Source: an uncultured Flavobacteriaceae bacterium
GTDB lineage: Bacteria > Bacteroidota > Bacteroidia > Flavobacteriales > Flavobacteriaceae
Reading direction: 5' to 3'
Length of the DNA: 64,000 nucleotides
Assembly (NCBI GenBank): GCA_947497145.1
Contig: CANMFQ010000014.1
Coordinates: 62,001 to 126,000, forward strand
The translations under genes and the position numbers were made by a program. Under the pieces are notes generated by a model. The model saw only the letters and a program-made list of their open reading frames with translations, was not told the DNA's origin and ran no database searches. Each line of letters starts with the position of its first letter. Position 1 is the stretch's first letter. This document shows positions 35,712 through 45,832 of the stretch, in pieces.

Positions 35712-38564
35712 CTATTTGGACAAATACATCTTACGCCTAGCGTATAAATTGTAAAAGTCATCATCTTTCAGGCTATCAATAAACAGGATACTTTCACCTG
35801 TACTCTTCATTTCTGGTCCTAAGTTCTTATTCACATTAGGAAATTTATTGAAAGAGAAAACAGGTTGTTTTATAGCAAAACCTTCTAATTCAGGTTTAAA
35901 ATCAAAGTCTTTTACCTTCTTTTCACCCAACATTACTTTGGTTGCATAATTCACGTAGGGTTCTTTATACGCCTTTGCAATAAAAGGTACCGTTCTTGAC
36001 GCCCTTGGGTTTGCCTCAATTATATATACCTTATCATCTTTTATAGCGAACTGAATATTAATCAAGCCAACGGTGTTTAGTGCTAAGGCAATTTTTTTAG
36101 TATGATCTTTTATTTGCTGCATTACAAACTCTCCTAAATTAAAAGGAGGTAGTGTTGCATTTGAATCTCCTGAATGAATACCACAGGGCTCAATATGCTC
36201 CATAATACCAATGATATAAACATCTTCACCATCGCAAATAGCATCTGCTTCGGCTTCAATAGCGCCATCTAAATAATGATCAAGTAATAATTTATTATTT
36301 GGAATTTTTCGTAGCAAATCAACCACATGTTCTTCTAACTCTTCCTTATTGATAACGATTTTCATGCCTTGACCACCCAATACATATGATGGGCGTACCA
36401 ATAATGGAAAATCTAATTGATCAGCAAGTGTTAACGCCTCATCAGCTGTTTCGGCAACGCCAAACCTTGGAAAAGGAATATTATTTTCTTTTAGCATTTC
36501 TGAGAAACTACCTCTATCTTCTGCTAAATCAAGGGCTTCAAAGCTAGTGCCGATTATTTTTATACCGTATTTTGATAATTTTTCTGCCAGTTTCAAGGCC
36601 GTTTGACCACCCAACTGAACAATTACACCTTCTGGTTTTTCATGGCGAATAATATCATAAATATGCTCCCAAAAAACAGGTTCAAAATAGAGTTTATCAG
36701 CCGTATCAAAATCTGTAGAAACCGTCTCTGGATTACAGTTAATCATAATGGTTTCATAGTCACATTCTGCAGCAGCAAGTACACCATGCACACAGCAGTA
36801 ATCAAACTCTATACCCTGCCCTATTCTATTGGGTCCTGATCCAAGAACAACGATTTTCTTTTTACCCGTAACTATACTGTCATTAGCCACATAGCGTTTG
36901 CCATCTTTGGTCTCTATTTCAGCCTCAAAGGTTGAATAGTAATATGGTGTCATCGCCTTAAACTCAGCAGCACATGTATCTACCAATTTATAAACACGAT
37001 TGATATTCATTTCAGTACGCTTATTGTAAACCTCACTTTCGTAACAATCTAACATATGCGCAATTTGGCGGTCTGCAAATCCTTTTTGTTTTGCCTCCAG
37101 CAACAATTCCTTTGAAAGGCTAGCAATGGTGTATTTTGATATCTCCTTCTCTAGTTGATAAAGGTCTTCGTACTGCTTTAAAAACCACATATCAATTTTG
37201 GTAATCTCATGTATTCTACTCAGCGGAATACCCATTTGTATCGCATCGTAAATTACAAAAACACGATCCCAACTAGGGATGGTAAGCTTACTTATAATTT
37301 CGTCATAATTTTTATAGCCTTTTCCATCGGCACCGAGTCCATTTCTTTTTATTTCAAGGGATTGCGTTGCTTTATGAAGTGCTTCTTGAAACGATCGTCC
37401 AATACCCATTACCTCACCTACAGATTTCATTTGCAGACCTAGAGTACGGTCAGACCCTTCAAATTTGTCAAAATTCCATCGCGGGATTTTTACAATAACA
37501 TAATCTAAAGTAGGCTCAAATAAAGCCGATGTCGATTTGGTAATTTGATTTTCTAACTCATCCAAGTGATATCCAATAGCTAATTTGGTTGCCACTTTGG
37601 CAATTGGATAACCCGTTGCTTTTGATGCTAAAGCTGAAGAACGTGATACTCTTGGGTTAATTTCAATAGCAATAATTTCTTCATGCTCATCAGGACTAAC
37701 AGCAAACTGCACGTTGCACCCACCAGCAAAATCACCAATACTACGCATCATTTTTATTGCCATATCACGCATTTTCTGAAACGTCTTATCAGATAAAGTC
37801 ATCGCAGGTGCAACAGTTATAGAGTCTCCAGTATGAATCCCCATCGGATCCATATTTTCTATAGTACAAATAATAACAACATTGTCGTTTTTATCACGTA
37901 GCAATTCTAGCTCGTATTCTTTCCAACCCATCAAGGCCTTATCAATCATCACCTCATGAATCGGTGATATTTCCAATCCGCGACTTAAAAGTTCGTCAAA
38001 ATCTTCGGGCTTATACACGATTGATGCTCCTGCGCCACCTAAAGTATAGGAAGCACGTATAACCAGCGGAAAACCAAATTCTTGTGCAATTTCTTTTCCC
38101 TTTAAAAAAGAAGTTGCGGTAGCTTGCGGTGCCATGCCAACACCTATTTTTAACATCAATTCACGAAATTGCTCTCGATCTTCTGTTATATTTATAGCAT
38201 CAATGTCTACGCCGATTAATTCTACATCAAAATCTTTCCATATACCCTTCTCATCGGCTTCAATACATAAATTTAAAGCTGTTTGACCACCCATGGTTGG
38301 TAATACCGCATCAATTTGTGGGTGTTCTTTTAAAATTTCAATAATTGACTTTGTAGTCAATGGCTTTAAATATACATGATCGGCCATAGATGGGTCGGTC
38401 ATAATCGTTGCCGGATTGCTATTAATTAATATGGTTTCAATGCCATCTTCGCGCAACGAACGCAAAGATTGCGTACCTGCATAATCAAACTCACAGGCTT
38501 GCCCTATAACAATAGGACCTGAACCAATAATCAAAACGGACTTTAAATTTTCTTTTTTCGGCAT
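35712..38564 (-). CDS. carB: Carbamoyl-phosphate synthase large subunit, without MGS domain
   Basis: 950 residues. Two tandem ATP-grasp halves are clear: the first with IGSGPIVIGQACEFDYAGTQ and GGQTALNLC, the second with LGSGPNRIGQGIEFDYCCVH and VQLGGQTALKLAEK. Each has EINPR/EANPR metal-site motifs. Makes carbamoyl phosphate for arginine and pyrimidines. The chain stops after the second synthetase half and lacks the about 120-residue C-terminal MGS allosteric domain found in E. coli CarB (about 1073 residues); short CarB proteins of this length occur in Bacteroidota. The carA gene is not adjacent. Confidence 0.96.
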   Translation of the reverse strand: MPKKENLKSVLIIGSGPIVIGQACEFDYAGTQSLRSLREDGIETILINSNPATIMTDPSMADHVYLKPLTTKSIIEILKEHPQIDAVLPTMGGQTALNLCIEADEKGIWKDFDVELIGVDIDAINITEDREQFRELMLKIGVGMAPQATATSFLKGKEIAQEFGFPLVIRASYTLGGAGASIVYKPEDFDELLSRGLEISPIHEVMIDKALMGWKEYELELLRDKNDNVVIICTIENMDPMGIHTGDSITVAPAMTLSDKTFQKMRDMAIKMMRSIGDFAGGCNVQFAVSPDEHEEIIAIEINPRVSRSSALASKATGYPIAKVATKLAIGYHLDELENQITKSTSALFEPTLDYVIVKIPRWNFDKFEGSDRTLGLQMKSVGEVMGIGRSFQEALHKATQSLEIKRNGLGADGKGYKNYDEIISKLTIPSWDRVFVIYDAIQMGIPLSRIHEITKIDMWFLKQYEDLYQLEKEISKYTIASLSKELLLEAKQKGFADRQIAHMLDCYESEVYNKRTEMNINRVYKLVDTCAAEFKAMTPYYYSTFEAEIETKDGKRYVANDSIVTGKKKIVVLGSGPNRIGQGIEFDYCCVHGVLAAAECDYETIMINCNPETVSTDFDTADKLYFEPVFWEHIYDIIRHEKPEGVIVQLGGQTALKLAEKLSKYGIKIIGTSFEALDLAEDRGSFSEMLKENNIPFPRFGVAETADEALTLADQLDFPLLVRPSYVLGGQGMKIVINKEELEEHVVDLLRKIPNNKLLLDHYLDGAIEAEADAICDGEDVYIIGIMEHIEPCGIHSGDSNATLPPFNLGEFVMQQIKDHTKKIALALNTVGLINIQFAIKDDKVYIIEANPRASRTVPFIAKAYKEPYVNYATKVMLGEKKVKDFDFKPELEGFAIKQPVFSFNKFPNVNKNLGPEMKSTGESILFIDSLKDDDFYNLYARRKMYLSK

Positions 38565-38623
38565 GCTCTAAAAATGTACGTTAACTGTTGTAAAATATAG
38601 TGTTATATATGGATATGGCATAA

Positions 38624-38658
38624 AAAAAAGGTGCTACTTTCAAAAAAGTAACACCTTT
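38624..38658 (-). terminator. rpmH terminator
   Basis: On the minus strand AAAGGTGTTACTT pairs with AAGTAGCACCTTT (one mismatch) and is followed by a run of eight Ts. 25 bases past the rpmH stop and upstream of carB, so the two are separate transcripts. Confidence 0.8.
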
Positions 38659-38682
38659 AATATTTTAAAAATATGCAATCAT

Positions 38683-38850
38683 TTATTTTTTATGTCTTTG
38701 CTCAGAAGAAACGGTTAATTTTTTTCTTCCTTTAGCTCTTCTTCTAGCAAGAACTTTTCTTCCGTTTACGGAAGCCATACGTTCTCTAAAACCGTGCTTA
38801 TTTCTTCTCTTTCTTTTTGATGGCTGAAATGTTCTCTTTTGACCTGGCAT
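38683..38850 (-). CDS. rpmH: 50S ribosomal protein L34
   Basis: 55 residues read directly on the minus strand from ATG 38850: [18 protein letters not shown], then [20 protein letters not shown] and a tail [17 protein letters not shown]. Very basic, with the universal L34 core (KRTFQPS, HGFR.RM, GR.VL..RR..GR). A component of the large ribosomal subunit. It has its own consensus promoter and terminator. Confidence 0.97.
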   Translation of the reverse strand: MPGQKRTFQPSKRKRRNKHGFRERMASVNGRKVLARRRAKGRKKLTVSSEQRHKK

Positions 38851-38904
38851 TGTTAATTCCTTTTCTAGATTGTAATGTTAAACAGAACTACCTGCAAAAC
38901 TGGG

Positions 38905-38935
38905 CGCAAATATACAAAGAGTTTTTGCTTTGCCA
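38905..38935 (-). promoter_or_regulatory. rpmH promoter
   Basis: On the minus strand TTTG (38935-38932), 19 bases, then TATATTTG (38912-38905): a perfect Bacteroidota consensus. The start site would be near 38898, giving a leader of about 50 bases. Confidence 0.85.
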
Positions 38936-39316
38936 AATACAATTTTAAAAAAAAAATATTCTTTCAAAAAAACCTTGGTTTATATAGCTTAAAGCCACTA
39001 CAAAACTATCAGTATTTTTTAAATAAAGCCGCTTTGTCTTCTATTTTTATGCAAAAAATACCAGACTGTGCCCCTTTTTATCATTACAAGTGGTCACATT
39101 GTTGTCATTATTTAACAATACAACCTCAAACATACCGCCTTCAACAAATTAGTATTATTTTTTTGTGCATTGCCCGTCTCGCAACAACAGGTTTTTATTA
39201 CTTTTGCCGCAGTCTATTTTTAAAACAAAAAAATTATCCTTAATGCAATCGCTAAAGGCATTAAAAAAAGGCTTCCTTTACCAAATTGAGCCTTTATTTG
39301 AATGACAATCCTTTAG
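38936..39316. other. Intergenic region without a supported gene
   Basis: An open plus-strand frame of 122 codons at 38875-39243 crosses the rpmH promoter and is rich in Lys, Phe, Tyr and Cys as expected of AT-rich noncoding sequence. No family was recognised and it is not annotated. No RNA gene seen. Confidence 0.5.
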
Positions 39317-40210
39317 ATGAAAATACAAACAATGAAATATTTGATTACCATACTTACATTATTTTTCTTTACTGCAACACTAGCACAAGCTACATTGGAG
39401 TATACGCTTGAAAAAGGAGATGTTTTTGTAGTGCAACAAAATGCAGAGCAAACGATTATCCAAGAAATGGACGGCGCGATTCATGAACTAACAAATAACA
39501 TGAACGGTGTATTGGAGTTTAAAGTTATTGACGAAAATGAAGACACCTACGCAATTGACCTTACATTTAAAGATTTGAATCTTTTAATGGTATCTAATAT
39601 TCAAGGCGAATTACTAAATGTCAAAGCCAACGAAATTATTGAAGGAGATGTACAGTCTCAAATATTTAATAGCTTACTAAATACCCCAGTGCATCTTATT
39701 TTAACCAAAACAGGTGATATTCTTGAAGTTAATGGAGGTGATAGTCTTGTTATAAAAATGGCTAATGCTTCGGGTATAGAAGATGAGTTTTCTAGAAATC
39801 TGTTAAAAAAAGGTTTGGAAAAGGAATTTGGCTCAAAAGCATTATCTGAAAGTTACAAGCAATTGACGTTTATATATAGTGATCGTTTTGTGGATACAGG
39901 AGATACTTGGCAAAATGAATATTCTGGTAAACTAAATGCTAAAAATACATGGACGCTAACGAGTTTAACCAAAGATAAAGCTACCATCAATGGAAAGGCC
40001 GATGTAGAATTAAGCTCAATAGATTCAGGAACAAAAATGAACCTATCAGGAGTTCAAACTACAGAAATACAAACCGATGTAACAACTGGTTTTATTTTAG
40101 AAATGATTGTTGCCGGTGAAACACAAGGTACATCAACAATTGCACAGTTGGGAGAACAACAAATACCTACAAGAATAAGCTCAAAAATAACCTACAAATT
40201 AATTAACTAA
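39317..40210 (+). CDS. Secreted DUF6263-like protein
   Basis: 297 residues; signal peptide ends near ATLAQA (Met6 is an equally likely start). Mature part is beta-rich: LEYTLEKGDVFVVQQNAEQT at the start, a helix region (about 150-185), DRFVDTGDTWQNEYSG and repeated Thr-rich strands. Matches the DUF6263 family of secreted proteins of unknown function. Followed 5 bases later by a TPR protein on the same strand. Confidence 0.7.
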   Translation: MKIQTMKYLITILTLFFFTATLAQATLEYTLEKGDVFVVQQNAEQTIIQEMDGAIHELTNNMNGVLEFKVIDENEDTYAIDLTFKDLNLLMVSNIQGELLNVKANEIIEGDVQSQIFNSLLNTPVHLILTKTGDILEVNGGDSLVIKMANASGIEDEFSRNLLKKGLEKEFGSKALSESYKQLTFIYSDRFVDTGDTWQNEYSGKLNAKNTWTLTSLTKDKATINGKADVELSSIDSGTKMNLSGVQTTEIQTDVTTGFILEMIVAGETQGTSTIAQLGEQQIPTRISSKITYKLIN

Positions 40211-40215
40211 CACCT

Positions 40216-40731
40216 ATGTTTAATAAAATTTTCAAACTAATTATAGCGGGTTTAATAATTGCCTTCGCCATTTATCAATTTATTGAAGGAGAAATAGGCA
40301 ATGGCATATTCCTGTTACTACTTTCGTCAATATTTATATTCTTATATTACCGCAACGAAATGATTTTGCTAGCATTTCTACGTATGCGTAAGCAAGATAT
40401 GATTGGCACACAAAAATGGCTAAATAAAATCAATAACCCTGAAACTGCGCTTACCGTAAAACAACAAGGTTATTACAATTACTTACACGGCATTATATTT
40501 TCTCAAACAAATCTAACGCAAGCAGAGAAGTATTTCAAAAAAGCCCTCAAATTGGGTCTTACAATGGACTATGATATTGCAATGGCAAAGCTTAGCCTTG
40601 CAGGCATAGCAATGCAAAAACGTCGTAAAAGAGAAGCTACTACCCTATTGCAGGAAGCTAAAAAACTAGACAAAAACAATATGCTGACCGATCAAATAAA
40701 AATGATGCAACAGCAAATGAAAAAAATATAA
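40216..40731 (+). CDS. Two-TM protein with TPR-like tail
   Basis: 171 residues: two membrane helices (about 5-22 and 28-46) then a soluble helical part with a TPR-like unit, QAEKYFKKALKLGL, and RREATTLLQEAKKLD. No enzyme motif. Possible role in holding a protein complex at the membrane is only suggested by the TPR. Probably co-transcribed with the preceding gene; terminator follows at once. Confidence 0.65.
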   Translation: MFNKIFKLIIAGLIIAFAIYQFIEGEIGNGIFLLLLSSIFIFLYYRNEMILLAFLRMRKQDMIGTQKWLNKINNPETALTVKQQGYYNYLHGIIFSQTNLTQAEKYFKKALKLGLTMDYDIAMAKLSLAGIAMQKRRKREATTLLQEAKKLDKNNMLTDQIKMMQQQMKKI

Positions 40732-40736
40732 TAGAC

Positions 40737-40769
40737 AAAAAAAAGCAATTTTAAAAATTGCTTTTTTTT
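40737..40769 (+). terminator. Terminator after the TPR-tail gene
   Basis: GCAATTTT/AAAATTGC stem flanked by an eight-A run and an eight-T run, six bases after the stop codon. The following 40770-41015 shows no gene. Confidence 0.82.
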
Positions 40770-41015
40770 GCTTTTAAATGTCGTTTAAAGCCACATTTAT
40801 TGATGTTTTTAATGATAAGGTAGTACAAAAATCAAGTAGGGATATAGCACAACCATCTCAGCTACATTTTATGTATGGTATTGTTTCCAAACGCTTATTT
40901 CTTAGCGCTCTTCTCGCTAACCTTTCTTCTTTTTAAATTAAAAACTATGCGTTGCAGCAAAAAATGTCAATAGCCATAGGTTTGACCTCAAACTAATACT
41001 AAAAAGTTACAATCG

Positions 41016-41978
41016 CTATTTTGTTTCTCGATAAAAACCCTTATTCGGAATTTCTATAATGTATTTTTTACGTGATTGATTGTTTAAGTGTGCTTCACGT
41101 AACCATGGGTTATGGCGCTTTAATATTTTATAGTTAATTTCATATTGCTGCGCAAAATCGGCAAAATTTGTTACGGGAGTATCTACTTCTACTTTAAAAG
41201 TGGGCACCGCATCGTAAAGGTCATCTTTTTCTACTTTGAAACCATATTTTTCAGGATGACTCAAAATTTCTTTAATCGCCATAATTCTGAACACGTAGCG
41301 TCCTGTTTCTTGCCCCAATAGCAGGTCATAGTAGTCATTAACCTTCTGTATGCCTAAATATCTATCTATTGACCCAGTACCCGCATTATACGACGCTGCG
41401 GCAAGCGTCCAATTGCCATATTTCTTTTTGTATTTGTTCAAGTACTTGCAAGCAACCTCGGTTGATTTTTCCAGATTATATCGCTCATCTACATTTGAAT
41501 TAATCTCAAGGCCATATTGCCTACCTGTGGCTTTCATTATTTGCCAAAACCCCGTCGCTCCTGCTCTAGAAACCACATTATCAAGGCCACTTTCAGCCAC
41601 CGCCAAATATTTAAAATCATCAGGAATACCATTTTTAGCCAAAATAGGCTCTATAACAGGAAAATATTTATGTGCCCGTTTCATCAATAACAACGCATTA
41701 GACTGCCAATAGGTGTTAACCAAAAATTCACGATCAATACGCTCCATCACCTCAGGATCGTTTTGAGGAACAACTTCACCAGCAAAATTTAAATCCTCAG
41801 GAATAGCTATCGCAGAAATTTGATAGCCTTCAGAGACATTTTTTTCTACTTCAACTCTTTCGGCTACCTCATATTCTGCAACATCAGCTACAGACTGAGT
41901 ACCGCTCACCGCAAAAATTAAAGTGCTGATAACAAAAAAAACACCTAATACCATTAAAACATTCTTTAAAAACTTCAT
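41016..41978 (-). CDS. Lytic murein transglycosylase (SLT domain)
   Basis: About 320 residues from ATG 41978 (MKFLKNVLMV), preferred because it gives a normal N-terminal membrane signal; the frame is open to 42029. SLT domain: LAVAESGLDNVVS with catalytic Glu (Glu129 from this start), AGATGFWQIM, GLEINSNVDER and AAASYNAG are intact. A short segment after it (TPVTNFADFAQQYEINYKIL) resembles a LysM-like end. Cleaves the peptidoglycan glycan chain, MltD type. Confidence 0.9.
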   Translation of the reverse strand: MKFLKNVLMVLGVFFVISTLIFAVSGTQSVADVAEYEVAERVEVEKNVSEGYQISAIAIPEDLNFAGEVVPQNDPEVMERIDREFLVNTYWQSNALLLMKRAHKYFPVIEPILAKNGIPDDFKYLAVAESGLDNVVSRAGATGFWQIMKATGRQYGLEINSNVDERYNLEKSTEVACKYLNKYKKKYGNWTLAAASYNAGTGSIDRYLGIQKVNDYYDLLLGQETGRYVFRIMAIKEILSHPEKYGFKVEKDDLYDAVPTFKVEVDTPVTNFADFAQQYEINYKILKRHNPWLREAHLNNQSRKKYIIEIPNKGFYRETK

Positions 41979-42100
41979 TTTATTTGCTTTTTTTATTCCA
42001 CTCATCTTAACTCCTTCTTTTCCCTGCAATTATACACTTTACGCCTTAATTTCATCATTTAGAACTCAGTAGCTATGTCATGAACAAAAAATGACATCAT

Positions 42101-42177
42101 TAATAGGTTACAAAAGTCATTACTCTTGGTTCTTAACAAAAAGTCACGACGCGTTTATTACTAAAAGTAACCTATTA
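42101..42177. repeat. Spaced 11-bp inverted repeat
   Basis: TAATAGGTTAC (42101-42111) and GTAACCTATTA (42167-42177), perfect, 55 bases apart, between the hydrolase end and the lytic transglycosylase start. Could be a distant-arm hairpin or paired operators. Confidence 0.4.
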
Positions 42178-42206
42178 GTACAATAGTTTACCTTAATTAA
42201 ACTCAA

Positions 42207-42869
42207 TTATTTCAAAATAATTGCAGGCAAGTTCGCATTAAACCACTTTGCCCTGTGTATGATCATTGTATGTGTTCCTTTTTTTACAGGAATACAATTT
42301 TTAATATTGGCTATAGGAAAAACAGTGTCCTTTTCCCCATGGATATGCACTAAACATTCTGGACAAAAAGATTGTTTCCAATTTACAATCTGATCAATAG
42401 ACCAATCTAAATAATACTTGTCTTTTACAGAAAGGTACTCTTCGTACAGTGCTAAACGTTTTGTAACCTTTTCTCCAAAAGCATATTTAGCTAGTAATTC
42501 AACATTATTCACCAAACCTGTTGGCAGCAATTTATGGATTTTTGTATACTTAGCAAAAACCATTTTCTTTGGTAGTTCTGATTCGTGTTTAACACTAGAA
42601 ACCACAATAACCTTTTTAGTTTTCACATAGCGGGCCATTTCTTGTACTAACAGTCCTCCAAAAGAGACCCCTACCAAAACAGGGTTCTCATAATTAATAT
42701 TTTCGACCATTTTACGAGCATACTCAGCAATAGTCATATTTTTATCAGGTACAAACCACTCCAACAAATGCTGTTCAAAATTGGCATCGGGAAGATGGAT
42801 ATGTTTGAATATGGATGGGTTTGCCGCCATACCTGGCATAAAGTACACATGAATTTTACTATCAACCAT
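42207..42869 (-). CDS. Alpha/beta hydrolase
   Basis: 220 residues, no signal peptide. Nucleophile elbow GVSFGG with Ser69, acid Asp181 in HGEKDTVFP and base His200 in GTHTM. Oxyanion region YFMPGMAANPS near the N-terminus. Likely a serine esterase-type enzyme of the alpha/beta fold; substrate unknown. It is divergent from the small acetyltransferase gene. Confidence 0.85.
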   Translation of the reverse strand: MVDSKIHVYFMPGMAANPSIFKHIHLPDANFEQHLLEWFVPDKNMTIAEYARKMVENINYENPVLVGVSFGGLLVQEMARYVKTKKVIVVSSVKHESELPKKMVFAKYTKIHKLLPTGLVNNVELLAKYAFGEKVTKRLALYEEYLSVKDKYYLDWSIDQIVNWKQSFCPECLVHIHGEKDTVFPIANIKNCIPVKKGTHTMIIHRAKWFNANLPAIILK

Positions 42870-43033
42870 AACGTTCTTAACTGGTTTTCACTAGGAAATT
42901 TCTATTTTTTTTATTACTTTTGTGGCTCGCTTAGAAAGCCCCCATGCTTTTTAACTATGTAAAAGTATAGAAAATTACGGCGCTATAAATCCGTATCTTT
43001 TTTGTCTAAGGACCAACTTTAAAATCAAACTAT

Positions 43034-43327
43034 ATGAATGAAGTAGAAATTAAAGACAACAGTTTTTTACGCCAATTTGAAACGACCGTTGAAGGACATT
43101 TAGCAAAAATTGAATACTCGTCACAAGAACGAAAAGTCTTCTTAACAAAACTAGTGATTCCTGAAGAGATAACAAATCAGGATTTTAAAGAAAATTTTAT
43201 CAAATCGGTTTTACACCACATTCAAGACAAAAACCTTAGAGTTGTTCCAACCAGTCCACAAATTGCTGGTTTTTTAAGAAAAAACAGACAGTATAAAGAA
43301 ATGCTTCCTGTTGGAATTAGAATCTAA
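43034..43327 (+). CDS. Small GNAT-type N-acetyltransferase (YjdJ/NATD1-like)
   Basis: 97 residues. A compact acetyltransferase domain: FETTVEGHLAKIEYSSQERK, LTKLVIPEE, then the CoA-binding helix region ENFIKSVLHHIQDKNLRVVP and FLRKN. Length and layout fit the single-domain YjdJ/NATD1 group (GNAT fold). Substrate unknown. A terminator-like hairpin follows. Confidence 0.85.
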   Translation: MNEVEIKDNSFLRQFETTVEGHLAKIEYSSQERKVFLTKLVIPEEITNQDFKENFIKSVLHHIQDKNLRVVPTSPQIAGFLRKNRQYKEMLPVGIRI

Positions 43328-43351
43328 CGTTTTTTTTGAATTAATGTCTTT

Positions 43352-43393
43352 AGCCACTCTTTCTATTCATGTACAGTGTGGCTTTTTTATTTT
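43352..43393 (+). terminator. Terminator after the acetyltransferase gene
   Basis: AGCCAC (43352-43357) with GTGGCT (43378-43383), 20-base loop, followed by TTTTTATTTT. Stem is short. Confidence 0.55.
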
Positions 43394-43571
43394 AGAAAGA
43401 TTTGTAAATCACATACCGTATTGCCTTAAAAAATCTTATTTTCAATCTCGCAAGGCATTAATCACAAACAGACTACAAATGTAAAGTGTACTTAAAAAAC
43501 GAATTATTTTAAGCTACCCTTCACTATTCAATTACACCTAAAAAGCGCACTACCCCTCCCTTTAGATTTTG

Positions 43572-43596
43572 TATTTTTGCACTATCAATCGATAGT
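43572..43596 (+). promoter_or_regulatory. mnmA -7 element and start-site hairpin
   Basis: TATTTTTG at 43572-43579 matches TAnnTTTG; no upstream TTTG at the proper distance. A 6-bp inverted repeat ACTATC/GATAGT (43581-43586, 43591-43596) covers the predicted 5' end of the transcript just before the start codon. Confidence 0.4.
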
Positions 43597-43601
43597 AAAA
43601 A

Positions 43602-44792
43602 ATGAAAAAAGTAGTTGTTGGCCTGTCTGGCGGAGTAGATTCAAGTGTTGCCGCCTATCTTTTAAAAAAACAAGGATACGAGGTTATTGGTCTTTTCATG
43701 AAGAATTGGCATGATGATTCGGTGACTATTTCTGAAGAATGCCCTTGGTTAGAAGATAGTAATGATGCCCTTATTGTAGCCGAAAAACTAGGCATTCCAT
43801 TTCAAACAGTTGACCTCAGCGTTGAATACAAAGAACGTATTGTAGACTATATGTTTAGAGAATACGAAATGGGACGCACACCAAACCCTGATGTGCTTTG
43901 TAATCGTGAAATAAAATTCGATGTTTTTTTAAAAATAGCACTTCAACTAGGTGCCGATTATGTAGCAACAGGTCATTATTGTAGAAAAGGAGTTTTAACC
44001 AATACTGACGGCACTAAAACGTACCAATTGCTATCTGGTGCAGATGGTAATAAAGATCAAAGCTATTTTTTATGCCAGTTATCACAAGAGCAATTATCAA
44101 AAACATTATTTCCTATTGGGGAATTGAACAAACCCGAAGTACGACAAATTGCTACGGAGCAAGGTTTAATTACTGCAGATAAAAAAGATTCTCAAGGCCT
44201 TTGTTTCATTGGAAAAGTACGACTACCTGAGTTTCTACAACAAAAATTAAAACCCAAAAAAGGAATTATCGTAGAAATTCCCACAGAAGCACCACAATTA
44301 AATAGGGTTAAAGAGACTTTTAAATCAAAAACTGAAGAACTCGCTTATACTTCGTCGAAGCCAGTATACAAAGTTGGAGATGGTAAGGTAGTAGGCGAAC
44401 ATCAGGGCGCACATTATTTTACAAAAGGACAGCGAAAAGGCTTAAATGTTGGCGGTACAAAAGAACCTTTATTTGTTATAGAAACTGATGTCGTAGCAAA
44501 CGTTATTTATACAGGACAAGGGAAAAATCACCCAGGTTTGTACCGAAAAACATTATTCGTAACTGATGAAGAATTACATTGGATACGCCCAGATATGGCA
44601 TTACAACTCGATGAAACTATGTCTGTAATGGCAAGAATACGGTATCGTCAAGCATTAGAAAAAGCGACCCTATACAAAGTAAACGGTGGGCTTTATGTAG
44701 ATTTTGAAGCAAACCAATCTGCTATAACAGAAGGGCAGTTTGTAGCTTGGTATGTTGATAATGAATTAATAGGATCTGGCGTTATCTCATAA
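43602..44792 (+). CDS. mnmA: tRNA 2-thiouridine synthase MnmA
   Basis: 396 residues. ATP-pyrophosphatase loop [15 protein letters not shown] at 8-22; catalytic cysteines in [14 protein letters not shown] and [19 protein letters not shown] and KDQSYFL are family-specific. Puts sulfur on U34 of Lys, Glu and Gln tRNAs. The C-terminal beta barrel is present. The central region (about 240-290) is longer than in E. coli. The nitronate-monooxygenase-like gene follows after 7 bases, so both are likely co-transcribed. Confidence 0.96.
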   Translation: MKKVVVGLSGGVDSSVAAYLLKKQGYEVIGLFMKNWHDDSVTISEECPWLEDSNDALIVAEKLGIPFQTVDLSVEYKERIVDYMFREYEMGRTPNPDVLCNREIKFDVFLKIALQLGADYVATGHYCRKGVLTNTDGTKTYQLLSGADGNKDQSYFLCQLSQEQLSKTLFPIGELNKPEVRQIATEQGLITADKKDSQGLCFIGKVRLPEFLQQKLKPKKGIIVEIPTEAPQLNRVKETFKSKTEELAYTSSKPVYKVGDGKVVGEHQGAHYFTKGQRKGLNVGGTKEPLFVIETDVVANVIYTGQGKNHPGLYRKTLFVTDEELHWIRPDMALQLDETMSVMARIRYRQALEKATLYKVNGGLYVDFEANQSAITEGQFVAWYVDNELIGSGVIS

Positions 44793-44799
44793 AAAAATA

Positions 44800-45744
44800 G
44801 TGATGAAAAATAGAATTACGGCACTTTTTAATATCCAATACCCTATCATTCAAGGGGGAATGATTTGGGCAAGTGGTTGGCGATTAGCATCTGCTGTTTC
44901 AAATGCTGGCGGGCTTGGTATTTTGGGGGCTGGTAGTATGTACCCTGAGGTACTTCGTGAGCATATTTACAAATGCCAGCAGGCTACCAAGATGCCTTTT
45001 GGCGTAAATATCCCCATGCTCTATCCTGATATTGATAGATTGATGGAAGTTATTTTTGAAATGGGTGTAAAAATTGTTTTCACATCGGCAGGAAATCCAA
45101 AAACATGGACACCGTTATTAAAGAAAAAAGGTATCACCGTTGTGCACGTTGTTAGTAGCGTAAAATTTGCATTAAAAGCACAAGAAGCAGGCGTTGATGC
45201 CATTGTCGCCGAAGGTTTTGAAGCTGGCGGACATAACGGAAGAGATGAAACTACAACCCTTACCCTTATACCAGCTGTACGAGAACAGATAAAAATTCCC
45301 GTTATCGCTGCTGGCGGTATTGCCACTGGTAGGGCTATGTTGGCCACTATGATATTAGGTGCTGACGGTGTACAAGTAGGCAGCAGGTTTGTTGCTAGTG
45401 AGGAAGCTTCTTCACACCTATTATTCAAACAAAAAGTAGTTGAAGCAAAAGAAGGCGACACACAATTAACGCTAAAAGAACTAGCACCTGTACGCCTACT
45501 CAAAAACAAATTTTATCATGATGTAGAACAAGCCTACGCCCAAGGAGCATCGATAGAACAATTGAAAGCACTTTTAGGCAGAGCACGTGCCAAACGCGGC
45601 ATGTTTGAAGGCGATATGGACGAAGGAGAACTAGAAATAGGCCAAGTTGCTGCGCTCATTCACAATATAAAACCCGCTGCTCAAATTATTGACGATATGA
45701 TGCAGGAGTTTTATTTGGCGAAAAAAGAGGTTGCTGAGTTGTGA
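44800..45744 (+). CDS. Nitronate monooxygenase-like flavoprotein
   Basis: 314 residues, TIM-barrel flavoprotein of the NMO/2-nitropropane dioxygenase family (FabK related). PIIQGGMIWASGWRLASAVS and GGLGILGAGSM at the N-terminus; FMN-binding PVIAAGGIATGRAML and GADGVQVGSRFVA near 170-200; AEGFEAGGHNGRDE includes the His often catalytic in NMO. Oxidises alkyl nitronates or acts as an enoyl reductase; the family members are hard to separate. Second gene after mnmA. Confidence 0.85.
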   Translation: MMKNRITALFNIQYPIIQGGMIWASGWRLASAVSNAGGLGILGAGSMYPEVLREHIYKCQQATKMPFGVNIPMLYPDIDRLMEVIFEMGVKIVFTSAGNPKTWTPLLKKKGITVVHVVSSVKFALKAQEAGVDAIVAEGFEAGGHNGRDETTTLTLIPAVREQIKIPVIAAGGIATGRAMLATMILGADGVQVGSRFVASEEASSHLLFKQKVVEAKEGDTQLTLKELAPVRLLKNKFYHDVEQAYAQGASIEQLKALLGRARAKRGMFEGDMDEGELEIGQVAALIHNIKPAAQIIDDMMQEFYLAKKEVAEL

Positions 45745-45832
45745 AGTAGGGTATGTATAAACAGGGTATAATTTTTCAAACCCGTGTACTTACACAAGGA
45801 AATCGCAAGTCTACTAGTAAGATTAAAAACAA

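Noticed and set aside
38875-39243. 122-codon plus-strand frame near rpmH
   Set aside because: It crosses the consensus rpmH promoter, has noncoding-like composition (Lys/Phe/Tyr/Cys-rich) and no recognisable domain.
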